Origin: Geodermatophilus obscurus
GTDB taxonomy: Bacteria; Actinomycetota; Actinomycetes; Mycobacteriales; Geodermatophilaceae
Direction of reading: 5' to 3'
NCBI RefSeq assembly: GCF_900143215.1
Contig: NZ_FRDM01000005.1
Location: 124,001-188,000, forward strand
Length of the DNA stretch: 64,000 nucleotides
Shown here piece by piece: positions 44,045-54,680 of this stretch. Each line of letters begins with the position of its first letter. Position 1 is the stretch's first letter. The notes under the pieces are model-generated. The model was not told where the DNA came from, did no database searches, and saw nothing but the letters and a program-made list of their open reading frames with translations. The position numbers were made by a program, and so were the translations under genes.

Positions 44045-44073
44045 TCAACGCCTCGTTGTCAACGGACCGTTGA
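44045..44073. promoter_or_regulatory. Nested palindromic operator for the HTH pair
   Basis: CAACG CCT CGTTG (44046-44058) is directly followed by the perfect dyad TCAACGG A CCGTTGA (44059-44073). Four CAACG/CGTTG half-sites lie within 29 bases, 10 bases upstream of GTG 44035. The site could also serve the NmrA-like gene promoter only indirectly, as that gene converges from the right. Confidence 0.65.
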
Positions 44074-44150
44074 AAGGCGGCGGGGCGGCGGGAGCGCGGC
44101 GCGGCGGAACGGCGCAACCCGCGGTTCCGGACCGCACGGCCCCCGTGCGC

Positions 44151-45038
44151 TCAGGAGCGCAGGTGGGCCCAGTCCTCCGGGTGGGCGCGCAGGTGCTCGG
44201 CCACCGTCCGCGCCGGGTGTCCGGTCAGCGCGGGGACGACGTCGGTCACGCGGGCCAGCTCGCCGGCGGCGATCGCCCGGTAGCTGGTGACCCAGCCCTC
44301 GATCTCCCAGTCCGGGTGCCCGGACGGACGCCGGGTCGCCCACGCCTCGGCCACGGTCTGACGCCGGTAGACGGCGGGCCGGCCGGTGATCTCGGCCAGG
44401 ACGGCGGCAGCGTCGTCCAGCGACAGCGCCTCCGGCCCGGTGACGTCCAGCACGGCGCCGTCGAGGGCGGGGGAGTCGTCGCCCAGGACGGCGGCCGCGA
44501 CGTCGGCCAGGTCGTCGCGGCTGACGAAGGAAGCGCGCCCGTCGTCGGCCGGCGCGGCGATCACCGCCCGCCCGTCCTCGGCGACGGCGAAGAACGGCAC
44601 GAAGTCGGCGTACATCGCGTGCCGCAGCACGGTGGTGCGCACGCCGGTCGCGGCCAGGGCCGCCTCGGTGGCGGCGTGCTGGCGGGCCAGGGTGAAGACG
44701 GCGTCCGGCGCGGCGCCGAGGAAGGAGGTGTAGACCACGCGCTGCACGCCGGCCGCGGCGGCCGCGGCGACGGCGGTGAGGTGCTGCTGCAGCCGGTCCT
44801 CGGCCTCGGCAGCCGACACCAGGTACAGGGTGTGCACCCCGGTGAGGGCCGCGGTCAGGCCCGGGCCGTCGGCGTAACCGGCCGGGACGGCGGCGACCTC
44901 GGCGCCGGGGACCCGCGGCGCGCGGGCGGCGTCGCGCACGACCAGCCGCGGGCGCACGTCGTCCCGGCCGGCGAGCCGGTCGACGACACGGCGGCCGAGG
45001 GCACCCGTGCAACCTGTGACAGCGATCATCCTGGGCAT
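44151..45038 (-). CDS. NmrA-like NAD(P)H-binding SDR protein
   Basis: A 295-residue atypical SDR with the Rossmann motif IAVTGCTGALGRRVVDRLAGR, TLYLVSAAEAEDRLQQH, RVVYTSFLGAAPDAVFTLARQH and a C-terminal substrate region with SGHPDWEIEGWVTSYRAIAAGELA. These proteins act as NADPH:quinone oxidoreductases or NAD(P) sensors (QOR2/YtfG, NmrA). Start ATG 45038 (MPRM) or ATG 45029. It is divergent from pfkA. Confidence 0.85.
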   Translation of the reverse strand: MPRMIAVTGCTGALGRRVVDRLAGRDDVRPRLVVRDAARAPRVPGAEVAAVPAGYADGPGLTAALTGVHTLYLVSAAEAEDRLQQHLTAVAAAAAAGVQRVVYTSFLGAAPDAVFTLARQHAATEAALAATGVRTTVLRHAMYADFVPFFAVAEDGRAVIAAPADDGRASFVSRDDLADVAAAVLGDDSPALDGAVLDVTGPEALSLDDAAAVLAEITGRPAVYRRQTVAEAWATRRPSGHPDWEIEGWVTSYRAIAAGELARVTDVVPALTGHPARTVAEHLRAHPEDWAHLRS

Positions 45039-45114
45039 ACGATCCGGCCCCTGACCTGCACCATGACACCGGCCAACGACCGGCAGCGCGCGACCCTTCC
45101 CGGAGGACGGCACC

Positions 45115-47653
<2,539 letters not shown>

Positions 47654-47705
47654 GGACCCCGTCCTCATCCCTCGCAAGCTCGGGACGAGCCTCTGGACGG
47701 AGCCG
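47654..47705. terminator. Stop-codon repeat family copy directly on the aroG stop
   Basis: TAA at 47651-47653 is followed with no gap by GGACCCCGTCC, then CCCTCGCAAGCTCGGGA and CTCTGGACGGAGCC. CGTCC pairs with GGACG and TCCC with GGGA around GCAAGC. The threonine aldolase gene starts two bases beyond it. Confidence 0.75.
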
Positions 47706-47707
47706 CA

Positions 47708-48718
47708 GTGACCAATCTGATCGACCTGCGGTCGGACACGGTCACGAAGCCGACGCCCGGCATGCGCCGGGCCATGGCCGAGGCCGAGGTCGGGGACGAC
47801 GTCTACGGTGAGGACCCGGCCATCCGCGCCCTCGAGGAGCGGGTGGCGGGCCTGTTCGGCCACGAGGCCGGGCTGTTCGTGCCGTCGGGGACGATGGGCA
47901 ACCAGATCGGGCTGCGCCTGGTCTGCGAGCCCGGCCAGGAGGTGCTCTGCGACTCCGAGGCGCACATCGTCACCTACGAGATGGGTGCCGCGGCGGTGCT
48001 GTTCGGCATCTCCACCCGCACCGTGGTCTCCGACGGCGGGCGGCTCGACGCCGCGCAGCTGGTCGACCAGGTGCGCCCGCACGGCAACTGGCACCTGACC
48101 GCGACGGCCGCCGTGGCCGTGGAGAACACCCACAACCGCGGCGGCGGGCTGGTGCAGCCGCTGGACCAGCTGCAGGCGCTCTGGGACTGGTCCCGCCGGG
48201 CCGGGGTCAACGTGCACCTCGACGGGGCCCGGATCTGGAACGCGCACGTCGCCTCGGGCGTCGACCTCGCCACCTACGGCCGGCTCGCCGACACCGCCTC
48301 GGTCTGCCTGTCCAAGGGGCTGGGCGCGCCGGTCGGCTCGGTGCTCGTCGCCTCGGCCGACCGGATCGCCGCCGCCCGGCTGTGGCGCAAGCGGCTCGGC
48401 GGCGGGATGCGGCAGGCCGGGGTGCTCGCCGCGGCCGGGCTGTACGCCCTCGACTTCCACCTCGACCGACTGGCCGAGGACCACGAGCACGCGCAGCTGC
48501 TGGCCAAGCGGCTCGGCCTCGATCCCGCGACGGTCGAGACCAACCTGGTCCGGCTGGACGGCGTCCCGGCGCCGGCCGTGGCCGAGGCCGCCAAGGCGCG
48601 GGGCGTGCTGGTCAGCCAGACCGACGCCCGCCGGCTGCGGCTGGTGACCAACCTCGGCGTCGACCGCGAGGGCATCGAGCGCGCCGCCGACGTCCTCGCC
48701 GAGCTGCTCGACCGCTGA
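47708..48718 (+). CDS. ltaE: Low-specificity L-threonine aldolase
   Basis: A 336-residue PLP enzyme cleaving threonine/allothreonine to glycine and acetaldehyde. It begins [33 protein letters not shown], has [13 protein letters not shown], the His-stacking region [22 protein letters not shown] and the PLP lysine in [17 protein letters not shown] start. It may contribute glycine together with the GlyA and GcvT encoded nearby. Confidence 0.93.
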   Translation: MTNLIDLRSDTVTKPTPGMRRAMAEAEVGDDVYGEDPAIRALEERVAGLFGHEAGLFVPSGTMGNQIGLRLVCEPGQEVLCDSEAHIVTYEMGAAAVLFGISTRTVVSDGGRLDAAQLVDQVRPHGNWHLTATAAVAVENTHNRGGGLVQPLDQLQALWDWSRRAGVNVHLDGARIWNAHVASGVDLATYGRLADTASVCLSKGLGAPVGSVLVASADRIAAARLWRKRLGGGMRQAGVLAAAGLYALDFHLDRLAEDHEHAQLLAKRLGLDPATVETNLVRLDGVPAPAVAEAAKARGVLVSQTDARRLRLVTNLGVDREGIERAADVLAELLDR

Positions 48719-48739
48719 TCCACCACCGGGCGGAACCGG

Positions 48740-48818
48740 CGGGATCGCCGGTCTCGCCGGCCCCCGTGCAGGGTCCCGCCGCGAGCGTGCGAGTGGTGGG
48801 GGGCAGGGGGGTCCTTCT
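48740..48818. repeat. Stop-codon repeat family copy between ltaE and nfo
   Basis: Read on the minus strand from the nfo stop: TGA then AGAAGGACCCCCCTGCC, CCACCACTCGCACGCTCGCGG, GGGACCCTGCACGGGGGCC. The ltaE-proximal part has GGCGGGATCGCCGG. Likely terminates both convergent genes. Confidence 0.7.
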
Positions 48819-49709
48819 TCAGGCGGCGGGGGCCTGGACCTCCGCGGTGCCGTCGCGCAGCGAGCACAGCAGCGCGATGTCGGCCGCGTGCCCGGCCGAG
48901 GCCACGCCGTCCCGCTCGCTCGGCGTCTCGACGACGACCGGGACGCCGGCCACCGACCGGTGGGCCAGCAGCTCCGCGAACGGGGCGACGCCGATCGAGC
49001 CGGCGCCGATGGTGGTGTGCCGGTCCCGCTTGGAGCCGCACTCGTCGAGGGAGTCGTTCGCGTGCACCAGGCCCAGCCGGCCGGGGCCGACCGTCGCCTC
49101 CAGCGCGTCGAGGGTGGCGGCCATCCCGCCGGGCGCGGTCAGCTCGTGGCCGGCCGCCCAGGCGTGGCAGGTGTCGAAGCAGACGCCGAGCAGCGGGTGG
49201 TGCTCGAGGGCGGCGAAGTACGGGCCGAGGTCCTCGACCGTGGCGGCCAGCGACCTCCCGCCACCGGCGGTCGGCTCGACCAGCAGTCGTGGGCCGTCGT
49301 CCGGCGCGGCCTCCAGCACCGGCAGCAGCCGCTCGTGCAGCTGGCGCAGCGCGTCCTCGTAGCGGTCCGCACCGACGGCCGACCCGGCGTGCACGACGAC
49401 CCCCCGGCAGCCGAGCTGGGCGCCGCGGGCGAGGTTGTGCGCGATGGTCGCCACGGACTGCTCGACGGTCGCCTCGCTGGGGGAGCCGACGTTGACCAGG
49501 AACGGCGTGTGGATGAAGGAGGGCACCCCGCGCTCGGCGCAGCCGGCCGTGAACCGTGCGTCCTGCCGCGGGTCGCCGGGCGTCAGCCGCCAGCCCCGCG
49601 GGTTGCCCACGAAGACCTGGACGGCCCGCGCGGCGACCGCGTCGGTGTAGGCCAGCCCGCCCGTGGCCAGCCCGCCCTTGATCTGGATGTGCGCCCCGAT
49701 CGGTGGCAC
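48819..49709 (-). CDS. nfo: Deoxyribonuclease IV (AP endonuclease family 2)
   Basis: A 296-residue TIM-barrel AP endonuclease for base-excision repair. Zinc-site segments: IGAHIQIKGGL, FIHTPFLVNVGSP, GVVVHAGSAVG, LLVEPTAGGG, VCFDTCHAWAAGHELT, LVHANDSLDECGSKRDRHTTIGAGSIG and VVETPSE. Start GTG 49709 (VPPIGAH). It lies 23 bases after the pknL stop on the same strand, so it is probably the second gene of a pknL-nfo transcript. Confidence 0.93.
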   Translation of the reverse strand: MPPIGAHIQIKGGLATGGLAYTDAVAARAVQVFVGNPRGWRLTPGDPRQDARFTAGCAERGVPSFIHTPFLVNVGSPSEATVEQSVATIAHNLARGAQLGCRGVVVHAGSAVGADRYEDALRQLHERLLPVLEAAPDDGPRLLVEPTAGGGRSLAATVEDLGPYFAALEHHPLLGVCFDTCHAWAAGHELTAPGGMAATLDALEATVGPGRLGLVHANDSLDECGSKRDRHTTIGAGSIGVAPFAELLAHRSVAGVPVVVETPSERDGVASAGHAADIALLCSLRDGTAEVQAPAA

Positions 49710-49732
49710 ACCGGCAGCAGTGGGCAGCGTCC

Positions 49733-51730
49733 TCAGTCCCGTTCGAACGTCACCAGGATCGTCACCGGGGTGCCGATGTCGACCGTCTGCCCGGCGGCCG
49801 GGCTCTGCCGGAACACGCGGTCGCCGAAGAACTGGCTGACCTCGACCTGCAGGCCGGCCTGCTGCAGCAGTGCGGCCGCCTCCGGCTGGCTGCGGCCGAC
49901 CACGTCGGGCACCTGCACCTGCGGCAGCCCGGCGGACACCTGGAGGGTGACCGTGCTCCGGTAGGCCGCCTGCTGGCCGGCGGCCGGGTTGACCGCCATG
50001 ACCTCCCCGGGGTCGACGTCGGCGCTGCGGCCCTCGGTGCGCTCGACGGTGAAACCCAGCGTCTCGAGGTTGGTCGTCGCCTGCTCCGGGGAGAGCCCGA
50101 CGACGGCGGGCACCGGCACCGGCGGGTGCCCGCGGCTGACGTAGACGACCAGCTCCTCGCCACGCTTGAGCTCGGTGCCGGCCTCGGGCTCGAAGCCGGT
50201 GACGTGGCCGACCGGGATCTTGTCGTCGTAGTCCTGCAGCTCGCGGATGGACACCGGGACGTCCTCGAGTGCCACGCGGACCGCGTCCAGCGGCTGACCG
50301 ACCAGGTCCGGCGGCGCCTCGAACCGCTCGCGGCCCTTGGAGACCACCAGCCGGACGTCGGTGCCGCGGATGGCCTCGCCGCCCTGGGGCTCGGCGGAGA
50401 TGACCACGCCGTCGGCGACGTCCTCGCTGAACTGCTCCTCGCAGCAGTCGGGGTCCAGGCCCGCCTCCTGCAGCAGGTCGATGGCCGTGGCCTGCTCCCG
50501 TCCGGTCAGCTGCGGCACCGTCGTCCACCGCCCGGAGCCCAGCCACCAGCCGACCGCACCGATGGTGATCGCCGTGAGCAGCACGAGGGCGACGGCGAGC
50601 CGGGCGCGGCGCCGGCGGATGTGCGCGGGCACGCCGGGCCGCGGCCGCGCGGGCGCGGGCCGCCGTCCGCCGGCGTCGGGCGCCGCGCTGCCGACGGTGC
50701 CCGGCAGCATCGAGGTGCGGTTGCCGCGGCCGGGCCGGGTGCCGCCCGGGCCGAGCACCTCGGTGCGCGGGGCGGCCGGGTCGCCGGTGTGCCGGGTCGG
50801 GCGACTGGGCCGGTTGGTCGGCCGCAGGGTCTCCGGGCCGCCGGTGCTGCGCCCGGTGGGCACCGGCACGCGCTCGATGTTCAGGTCGGTGCGCACGTCC
50901 TCGAGGTCGGCGAGGAACGCGCCGGCGTCCAGCGGGCGGACGGCGGGCTCGCGGCGGGTGGTCCGGGCGACCAGCTCGTCGACCTCCCACGGCAGGCCCG
51001 GCACCTCCTCCGACGGCCGGGGCATGTCGTGGTGCACGTGCTGGTAGGCCACCGCCAGCGGGGTGTCCCCGCCGTAGGGCGGGTGGCCGGTGAGCATCTC
51101 GAACAGCACGACGCCGGCGGCGTACACGTCGCTGCGCGCGTCGGCCTTGCCGCGCTCGAGCTGCTCGGGGGAGAGGTAGGCGACCGTGCCGATGAGCACG
51201 CCGCCGGTGTGGCTGGTCTGCCCGGTGCCGGTGAGTGCGCGGGCCAGGCCGAAGTCGGCGACCTTGACCACGCCGTCGGCGCCGATGAGCACGTTCTCGG
51301 GCTTGATGTCGCGGTGCACGATGCCGGCGCGGTGGGCGGCGGTCAGCCCGGAGAGCACCGGCTCCAGGACGGCGAATGCCTCGGCCACGGTGAGCCGGCC
51401 GCGGGCCTGCAGCAGGTCGCGCAGGGTGCGGCCGCGGACCAGCTCCATGACGAGGAAGACGAGACCCTGGTCGCTGCCCTGGTCGCTGACCGAGACGACG
51501 TTGGGGTGGCTGAGCATCGCCGCAGCTCGCGCCTCGCGGGTGAACCGGTCGACGAACGTGGGGTCGTGCGCCAGGTGCTCGGCCATCACCTTGACCGCGA
51601 CCGTCCGGTGCAGCCGCAGGTCGGTGGCGGCGTAGACGGTGGACATCCCGCCCCGGGCGAGGCGCTCCTCGAGCAGGTATCTCCCCTCGAGCACGAGGCC
51701 GACCACGGGGTCGGTCACGGCGGTGTCCAC
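49733..51730 (-). CDS. pknL: PknL-type Ser/Thr protein kinase with four PASTA domains
   Basis: A 665-residue receptor kinase. Kinase domain about 17-280: GRYLLEERLARGGMSTVY, Lys47 in VAVK, HRDIKPEN (Asp140), DFG at 158-160, activation-loop GTVAYLSPEQ. A linker with TRPGRGNR-like basic stretches leads to one membrane helix near residue 398 (LAVALVLLTAITIGAVGWWLG), then four PASTA domains of about 65 residues each (starting near WTTVPQLTG, EAPPDLVGQ, PVPAVVG, QVPDVVG). Mycobacterial PknL has no PASTA repeats, so this form is closer to corynebacterial PknL or PknB. Start GTG 51730 is chosen because TACACT lies seven bases upstream. The gene next to an Rv2175c-type protein fits the PknL locus. 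Confidence 0.93.
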   Translation of the reverse strand: MDTAVTDPVVGLVLEGRYLLEERLARGGMSTVYAATDLRLHRTVAVKVMAEHLAHDPTFVDRFTREARAAAMLSHPNVVSVSDQGSDQGLVFLVMELVRGRTLRDLLQARGRLTVAEAFAVLEPVLSGLTAAHRAGIVHRDIKPENVLIGADGVVKVADFGLARALTGTGQTSHTGGVLIGTVAYLSPEQLERGKADARSDVYAAGVVLFEMLTGHPPYGGDTPLAVAYQHVHHDMPRPSEEVPGLPWEVDELVARTTRREPAVRPLDAGAFLADLEDVRTDLNIERVPVPTGRSTGGPETLRPTNRPSRPTRHTGDPAAPRTEVLGPGGTRPGRGNRTSMLPGTVGSAAPDAGGRRPAPARPRPGVPAHIRRRRARLAVALVLLTAITIGAVGWWLGSGRWTTVPQLTGREQATAIDLLQEAGLDPDCCEEQFSEDVADGVVISAEPQGGEAIRGTDVRLVVSKGRERFEAPPDLVGQPLDAVRVALEDVPVSIRELQDYDDKIPVGHVTGFEPEAGTELKRGEELVVYVSRGHPPVPVPAVVGLSPEQATTNLETLGFTVERTEGRSADVDPGEVMAVNPAAGQQAAYRSTVTLQVSAGLPQVQVPDVVGRSQPEAAALLQQAGLQVEVSQFFGDRVFRQSPAAGQTVDIGTPVTILVTFERD

Positions 51731-51737
51731 CCGGCCG

Positions 51738-51743
51738 AGTGTA
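51738..51743 (-). promoter_or_regulatory. Leaderless -10 hexamer TACACT of pknL
   Basis: Minus-strand TACACT CGGCCGG GTG, seven bases before GTG 51730; rejects the longer frame beginning at 51820. Confidence 0.5.
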
Positions 51744-51830
51744 GGAGCGCCTCCGTCCTGCGCAGGCCGTACACGCGGAGCGCCGGCCGGTGTGACGGGT
51801 TCACCCGTCACACCCGCCACGAGGTGCCCC

Positions 51831-51915
51831 GCGATGATCAGGGACCCTGATCATCGCGCGTCCTCCCTCACCGCGAAACGTGAGGGAGGACGCGCCACGA
51901 TCAGAGAACCTGATC
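51831..51915. repeat. Three-hairpin palindromic element, copy B
   Basis: Perfect 27-base palindrome at 51831-51857 (core GATCAGGGACCCTGATC with GCGAT flanks), then a 14-bp stem CGCGTCCTCCCTCA (51857-51870) / TGAGGGAGGACGCG (51881-51894), then a degenerate third palindrome GATCAGAGAACCTGATC (51899-51915). Order and core sequences match copy A at 32909. It lies upstream of pknL and downstream of glyA. Confidence 0.92.
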
Positions 51916-51932
51916 CCAGCCGGTGGGGCGGT

Positions 51933-53447
51933 TCAGGCCAGGTCGAGGCCGGGGTAGAGCGGATGGCGGTCCAGCAGCTCGGCGGCCGCGTCGCGGGTCC
52001 GGTCGGCCAGGCCGTCGGCCGTGGCGTACTTCGCCTTGGACGGCGAGCCGTCGCGGGTGGCGGTCGGCGTCGTGTTCGACAGGACGTCGACGATCATCTC
52101 GGCGGTGCGGTCGAACTCGTCCGCCCCGAAGCCGCGGGTGGTCAGCGCCGGGGTGCCCAGCCGGATGCCGGAGGTGTACCAGGCGCCGTTCGGGTCGGCC
52201 GGGACGGCGTTGCGGTTGGTCACGATGCCGGCGTCCAGCAGCGCGGACTCCGCCTGCCGGCCGGTGAGGCCGAAGCCGGAGACGTCGACGAGCACCAGGT
52301 GGTTGTCGGTGCCGCCGGTGACCAGCCGCGCGCCGCGGCGGCTCAGCCCCTCGGCGAGGGAGACGGCGTTGTCGACGATGCGCTGGGCGTACCCGGCGAA
52401 GGCGGGCCGGCGGGCCTCGGCGAAGGCGACGGCCTTGGCGGCCATGACGTGCGGCAGCGGGCCGCCGAGCACCATCGGGCAGCCGCGGTCGACGGCGTCG
52501 GCGTACTCCGGCTGGGCCAGGACCATGCCGCCGCGCGGGCCGCGCAGCGACTTGTGCGTCGTCGTGGTGACGACGTGGGCGTGCGGCACCGGGTCGAAGT
52601 CGCCGGTGAACACCTTCCCGGCGACCAGGCCGGCGAAGTGGGCCATGTCGACGACGAGCGTGGCGCCCACCTCGTCGGCGATCTCGCGCATCCGCGCGAA
52701 GTCGACGCGGCGCGGGTAGGCGGAGTAGCCGGCCATGAGGATCAGCGGCCGGAACTCCTGGGCCCGGGCGCGGACGGCGTCGTAGTCGAGCAGCCCGGTC
52801 TCGGGGTCGGTGCCGTAGGAGGACTGCTCGAACATCTTGCCGCTGATGTTGGGGCGGAAGCCGTGGGTGAGGTGGCCACCGGCGTCCAGGGACATGCCGA
52901 GCATCCGCTGGTCGCCGAGCTGGCGGCGCAGCGCCGCCCAGTCGGCGTCGGTGAGCTCGTTGACGTGCCGGACGCCGGCCTTCTCCAGGGCCGGGGACTC
53001 CACGCGGGAGGCCAGCACCGCCCAGAAGGCGACGAGGTTGGCGTCGATGCCCGAGTGCGGCTGGACGTAGGCGTGCGGGGCACCGAACAGCTCGCGGGCG
53101 TGCTCGGCGGCCAGCGCCTCGACGGTGTCGACGTTCTGGCAGCCGGCGTAGAAGCGGTGCCCGACGGTGCCCTCCGCGTACTTGTCCGACAGCCAGTTGC
53201 CCATGGTGAGCAGCACCGCGGGGCTGGCGTAGTTCTCGCTGGCGATCAGTTTCAGCGAGGCCCGCTGGTCGGCGAGCTCGGCGCCGATCGCCTCCGCCAC
53301 CCGGGGCTCGACGGCCCCGATGACCTGCAGCGCGCTGCGGTAGGCGGCCGAGGCGGTCCCGGCGTCGAAGGAGGCAGTGGCGTCGGTCGTGGCGTCGGTC
53401 GTGGCTGCGTCGGTCGTGGCTGCGTCGGTCGTGGCTGCGTCGGTCAT
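51933..53447 (-). CDS. glyA: Serine hydroxymethyltransferase (long form)
   Basis: A 504-residue PLP enzyme interconverting serine and glycine with tetrahydrofolate. [66 protein letters not shown] and the PLP lysine in [16 protein letters not shown] are present. It is some 80 residues longer than the usual about 420: an internal insertion after the SGIDAN region ([31 protein letters not shown]) and a repeated Thr/Asp/Ala N-terminus. The ATG start lies before that repeat; the first about 28 residues are unlikely to be structured. A second, standard GlyA may exist elsewhere. Confidence 0.92.
   Translation of the reverse strand: MTDAATTDAATTDAATTDATTDATASFDAGTASAAYRSALQVIGAVEPRVAEAIGAELADQRASLKLIASENYASPAVLLTMGNWLSDKYAEGTVGHRFYAGCQNVDTVEALAAEHARELFGAPHAYVQPHSGIDANLVAFWAVLASRVESPALEKAGVRHVNELTDADWAALRRQLGDQRMLGMSLDAGGHLTHGFRPNISGKMFEQSSYGTDPETGLLDYDAVRARAQEFRPLILMAGYSAYPRRVDFARMREIADEVGATLVVDMAHFAGLVAGKVFTGDFDPVPHAHVVTTTTHKSLRGPRGGMVLAQPEYADAVDRGCPMVLGGPLPHVMAAKAVAFAEARRPAFAGYAQRIVDNAVSLAEGLSRRGARLVTGGTDNHLVLVDVSGFGLTGRQAESALLDAGIVTNRNAVPADPNGAWYTSGIRLGTPALTTRGFGADEFDRTAEMIVDVLSNTTPTATRDGSPSKAKYATADGLADRTRDAAAELLDRHPLYPGLDLA
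53377..53445 (-). repeat. Short tandem repeats encoding the GlyA N-terminus
   Basis: Two 12-bp units gtggcgtcggtc (53377, 53389) followed by three 15-bp units gtggctgcgtcggtc (53401, 53416, 53431), all in frame, coding for repeated AATTD/ATTD right after the initiator Met. Confidence 0.93.
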
Positions 53448-53622
53448 GGCGGGCTCCAGCGCGAGGGGAGGACGGATGGGTGCCCAGGCGCCCGGCGGGG
53501 TGGTGCGGGCCGCTCCCCGGTGGTGGTCCACCTCAGCAGCGCCAGTCACGGCCCCGCGCCATCGTATCCGGGCAGCCCGGCGACGGTCCGGCGTCCTGCG
53601 GCGCGGCCGGCGCCGCGGGTCA

Positions 53623-53628
53623 TAGGCT
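53623..53628 (+). promoter_or_regulatory. Leaderless -10 hexamer TAGGCT
   Basis: TAGGCT CGGACGTC ATG, eight bases before ATG 53637. Confidence 0.5.
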
Positions 53629-53636
53629 CGGACGTC

Positions 53637-53960
53637 ATGGAGACGCTCACCCCTGCGGAGGTCGCCGGCGTACTGGGGGTCTCAGCGAACCGGGTCCGCC
53701 AGCTGCTGCGCGAGAACAAGCTCATGGCCGTCCCGGGCAGCGGCAACAGCCGGATCCCGGCCGACTTCCTGCAGGACGGCACCGTCCTCAAGCACCTGCC
53801 CGGCCTGATCACCGTGCTCAAGGACGGCGGGTTCACCGACGAGGAGATCTTCGAGTGGTTGTTCCGCGCCGACGAGACGCTGCCGGGCACCCCCGTCGAG
53901 GCGCTGCGCGGCGACCGGCACACCGAGGTCACCCGACGCGCCCAGGCGCTGGCGTTCTGA
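53637..53960 (+). CDS. Small HTH DNA-binding protein, Rv2175c type (PknL substrate family)
   Basis: A 107-residue protein: [42 protein letters not shown] is a MerR/excisionase-like winged helix, followed by a C-terminal helical part with [27 protein letters not shown]. The mycobacterial homologue Rv2175c is phosphorylated by PknL, whose gene is nearby here too. Thr in the N-terminal METLTPAE could be a phosphosite. The carotenoid cyclase gene starts 25 bases downstream on the same strand, so both may share a transcript. Confidence 0.88.
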   Translation: METLTPAEVAGVLGVSANRVRQLLRENKLMAVPGSGNSRIPADFLQDGTVLKHLPGLITVLKDGGFTDEEIFEWLFRADETLPGTPVEALRGDRHTEVTRRAQALAF

Positions 53961-53985
53961 GGGTCCGGGCGGGGCGAGGAGTGGC

Positions 53986-54336
53986 ATGGGGCAGCTGACC
54001 TACCTCGCGCTGCTGGTCGGCTGCCTGGTCGTCACCGCGCCGCTCGAGCTCCTGCTGCGGGTGCGGGTCTACGCCCGGTGGCGGCGGCTGGTGGTCGCGG
54101 TCGTGCCGGAGTTCGCCGTCTTCGTCGTCTGGGTGCTGTACGCGATCGCGCAGGGGCACTGGGACTACTCCGGCGAGCTGACCCTGGGCGTCCGGCTGCC
54201 CGGGGGGATCCCGGTGGAGGAGGTGCTGTTCTTCCTCGTCGTCCCGCTGTGCTCGGTGCTGGCGCTGGAGGCGGTGCGCAGGGTCACGGGCTGGGACGCC
54301 GGCTACCCGGCCGAGGAAGCCGGGACCGGCCGGTGA
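53986..54336 (+). CDS. crtYc: Lycopene cyclase subunit, CrtYc-type
   Basis: A 116-residue three-helix membrane protein: YLALLVGCLVVTAPLELLL, VVAVVPEFAVFVVWVLYAIAQGHWDYS and the diagnostic GGIPVEEVLFFLVVPLCSVLALEAV. One half of the heterodimeric actinobacterial lycopene cyclase; fused in fungi and some bacteria. Overlaps crtYd in GTGA. Could alternatively be a C50 cyclase half (CrtYe), which needs a crtEb lycopene elongase not seen here. Confidence 0.9.
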   Translation: MGQLTYLALLVGCLVVTAPLELLLRVRVYARWRRLVVAVVPEFAVFVVWVLYAIAQGHWDYSGELTLGVRLPGGIPVEEVLFFLVVPLCSVLALEAVRRVTGWDAGYPAEEAGTGR

Positions 54337-54680
54337 GCTACAGCGCCCTCGCGGTCACCGCGGTCGTCGCCGTCCTCGTGCTGGACCTGGCCGTCTACCG
54401 CACCCGCATGGTCACCCGGCCGGTGTTCTGGGTGGCCTACGCGATCATCATCACGTTCCAGCTGCTGATGAACGGTGTGCTGACCGGGTTGCGAGTCGTC
54501 ACCTACGACCCGGACGCGATCTGGGGCCCGCGGATCGCCTACGCGCCGGTCGAGGACCTGCTGTTCGGCTTCGCCATGGTCACCCTGACCCTGGCCAGCT
54601 GGGCGGCGGTCAACCGGCGGGCGAACACCGCCAGCCGCCGCGGCTTGGACACCCGCACCCGGCGGTCGAGCACCCGGTAG
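54333..54680 (+). CDS. crtYd: Lycopene cyclase subunit, CrtYd-type
   Basis: A 115-residue partner subunit with VTAVVAVLVLDLAVYRTRMV, FWVAYAIIITFQLLMNGVLTG, and IAYAPVEDLLFGFAMVTLTLASW. Conserved sequence ends about residue 95; the last about 20 residues are basic and unconserved. Its 3' end overlaps the convergent crtB by 142 bases, so this tail is encoded antisense to crtB. Confidence 0.9.
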   Translation: MSYSALAVTAVVAVLVLDLAVYRTRMVTRPVFWVAYAIIITFQLLMNGVLTGLRVVTYDPDAIWGPRIAYAPVEDLLFGFAMVTLTLASWAAVNRRANTASRRGLDTRTRRSSTR

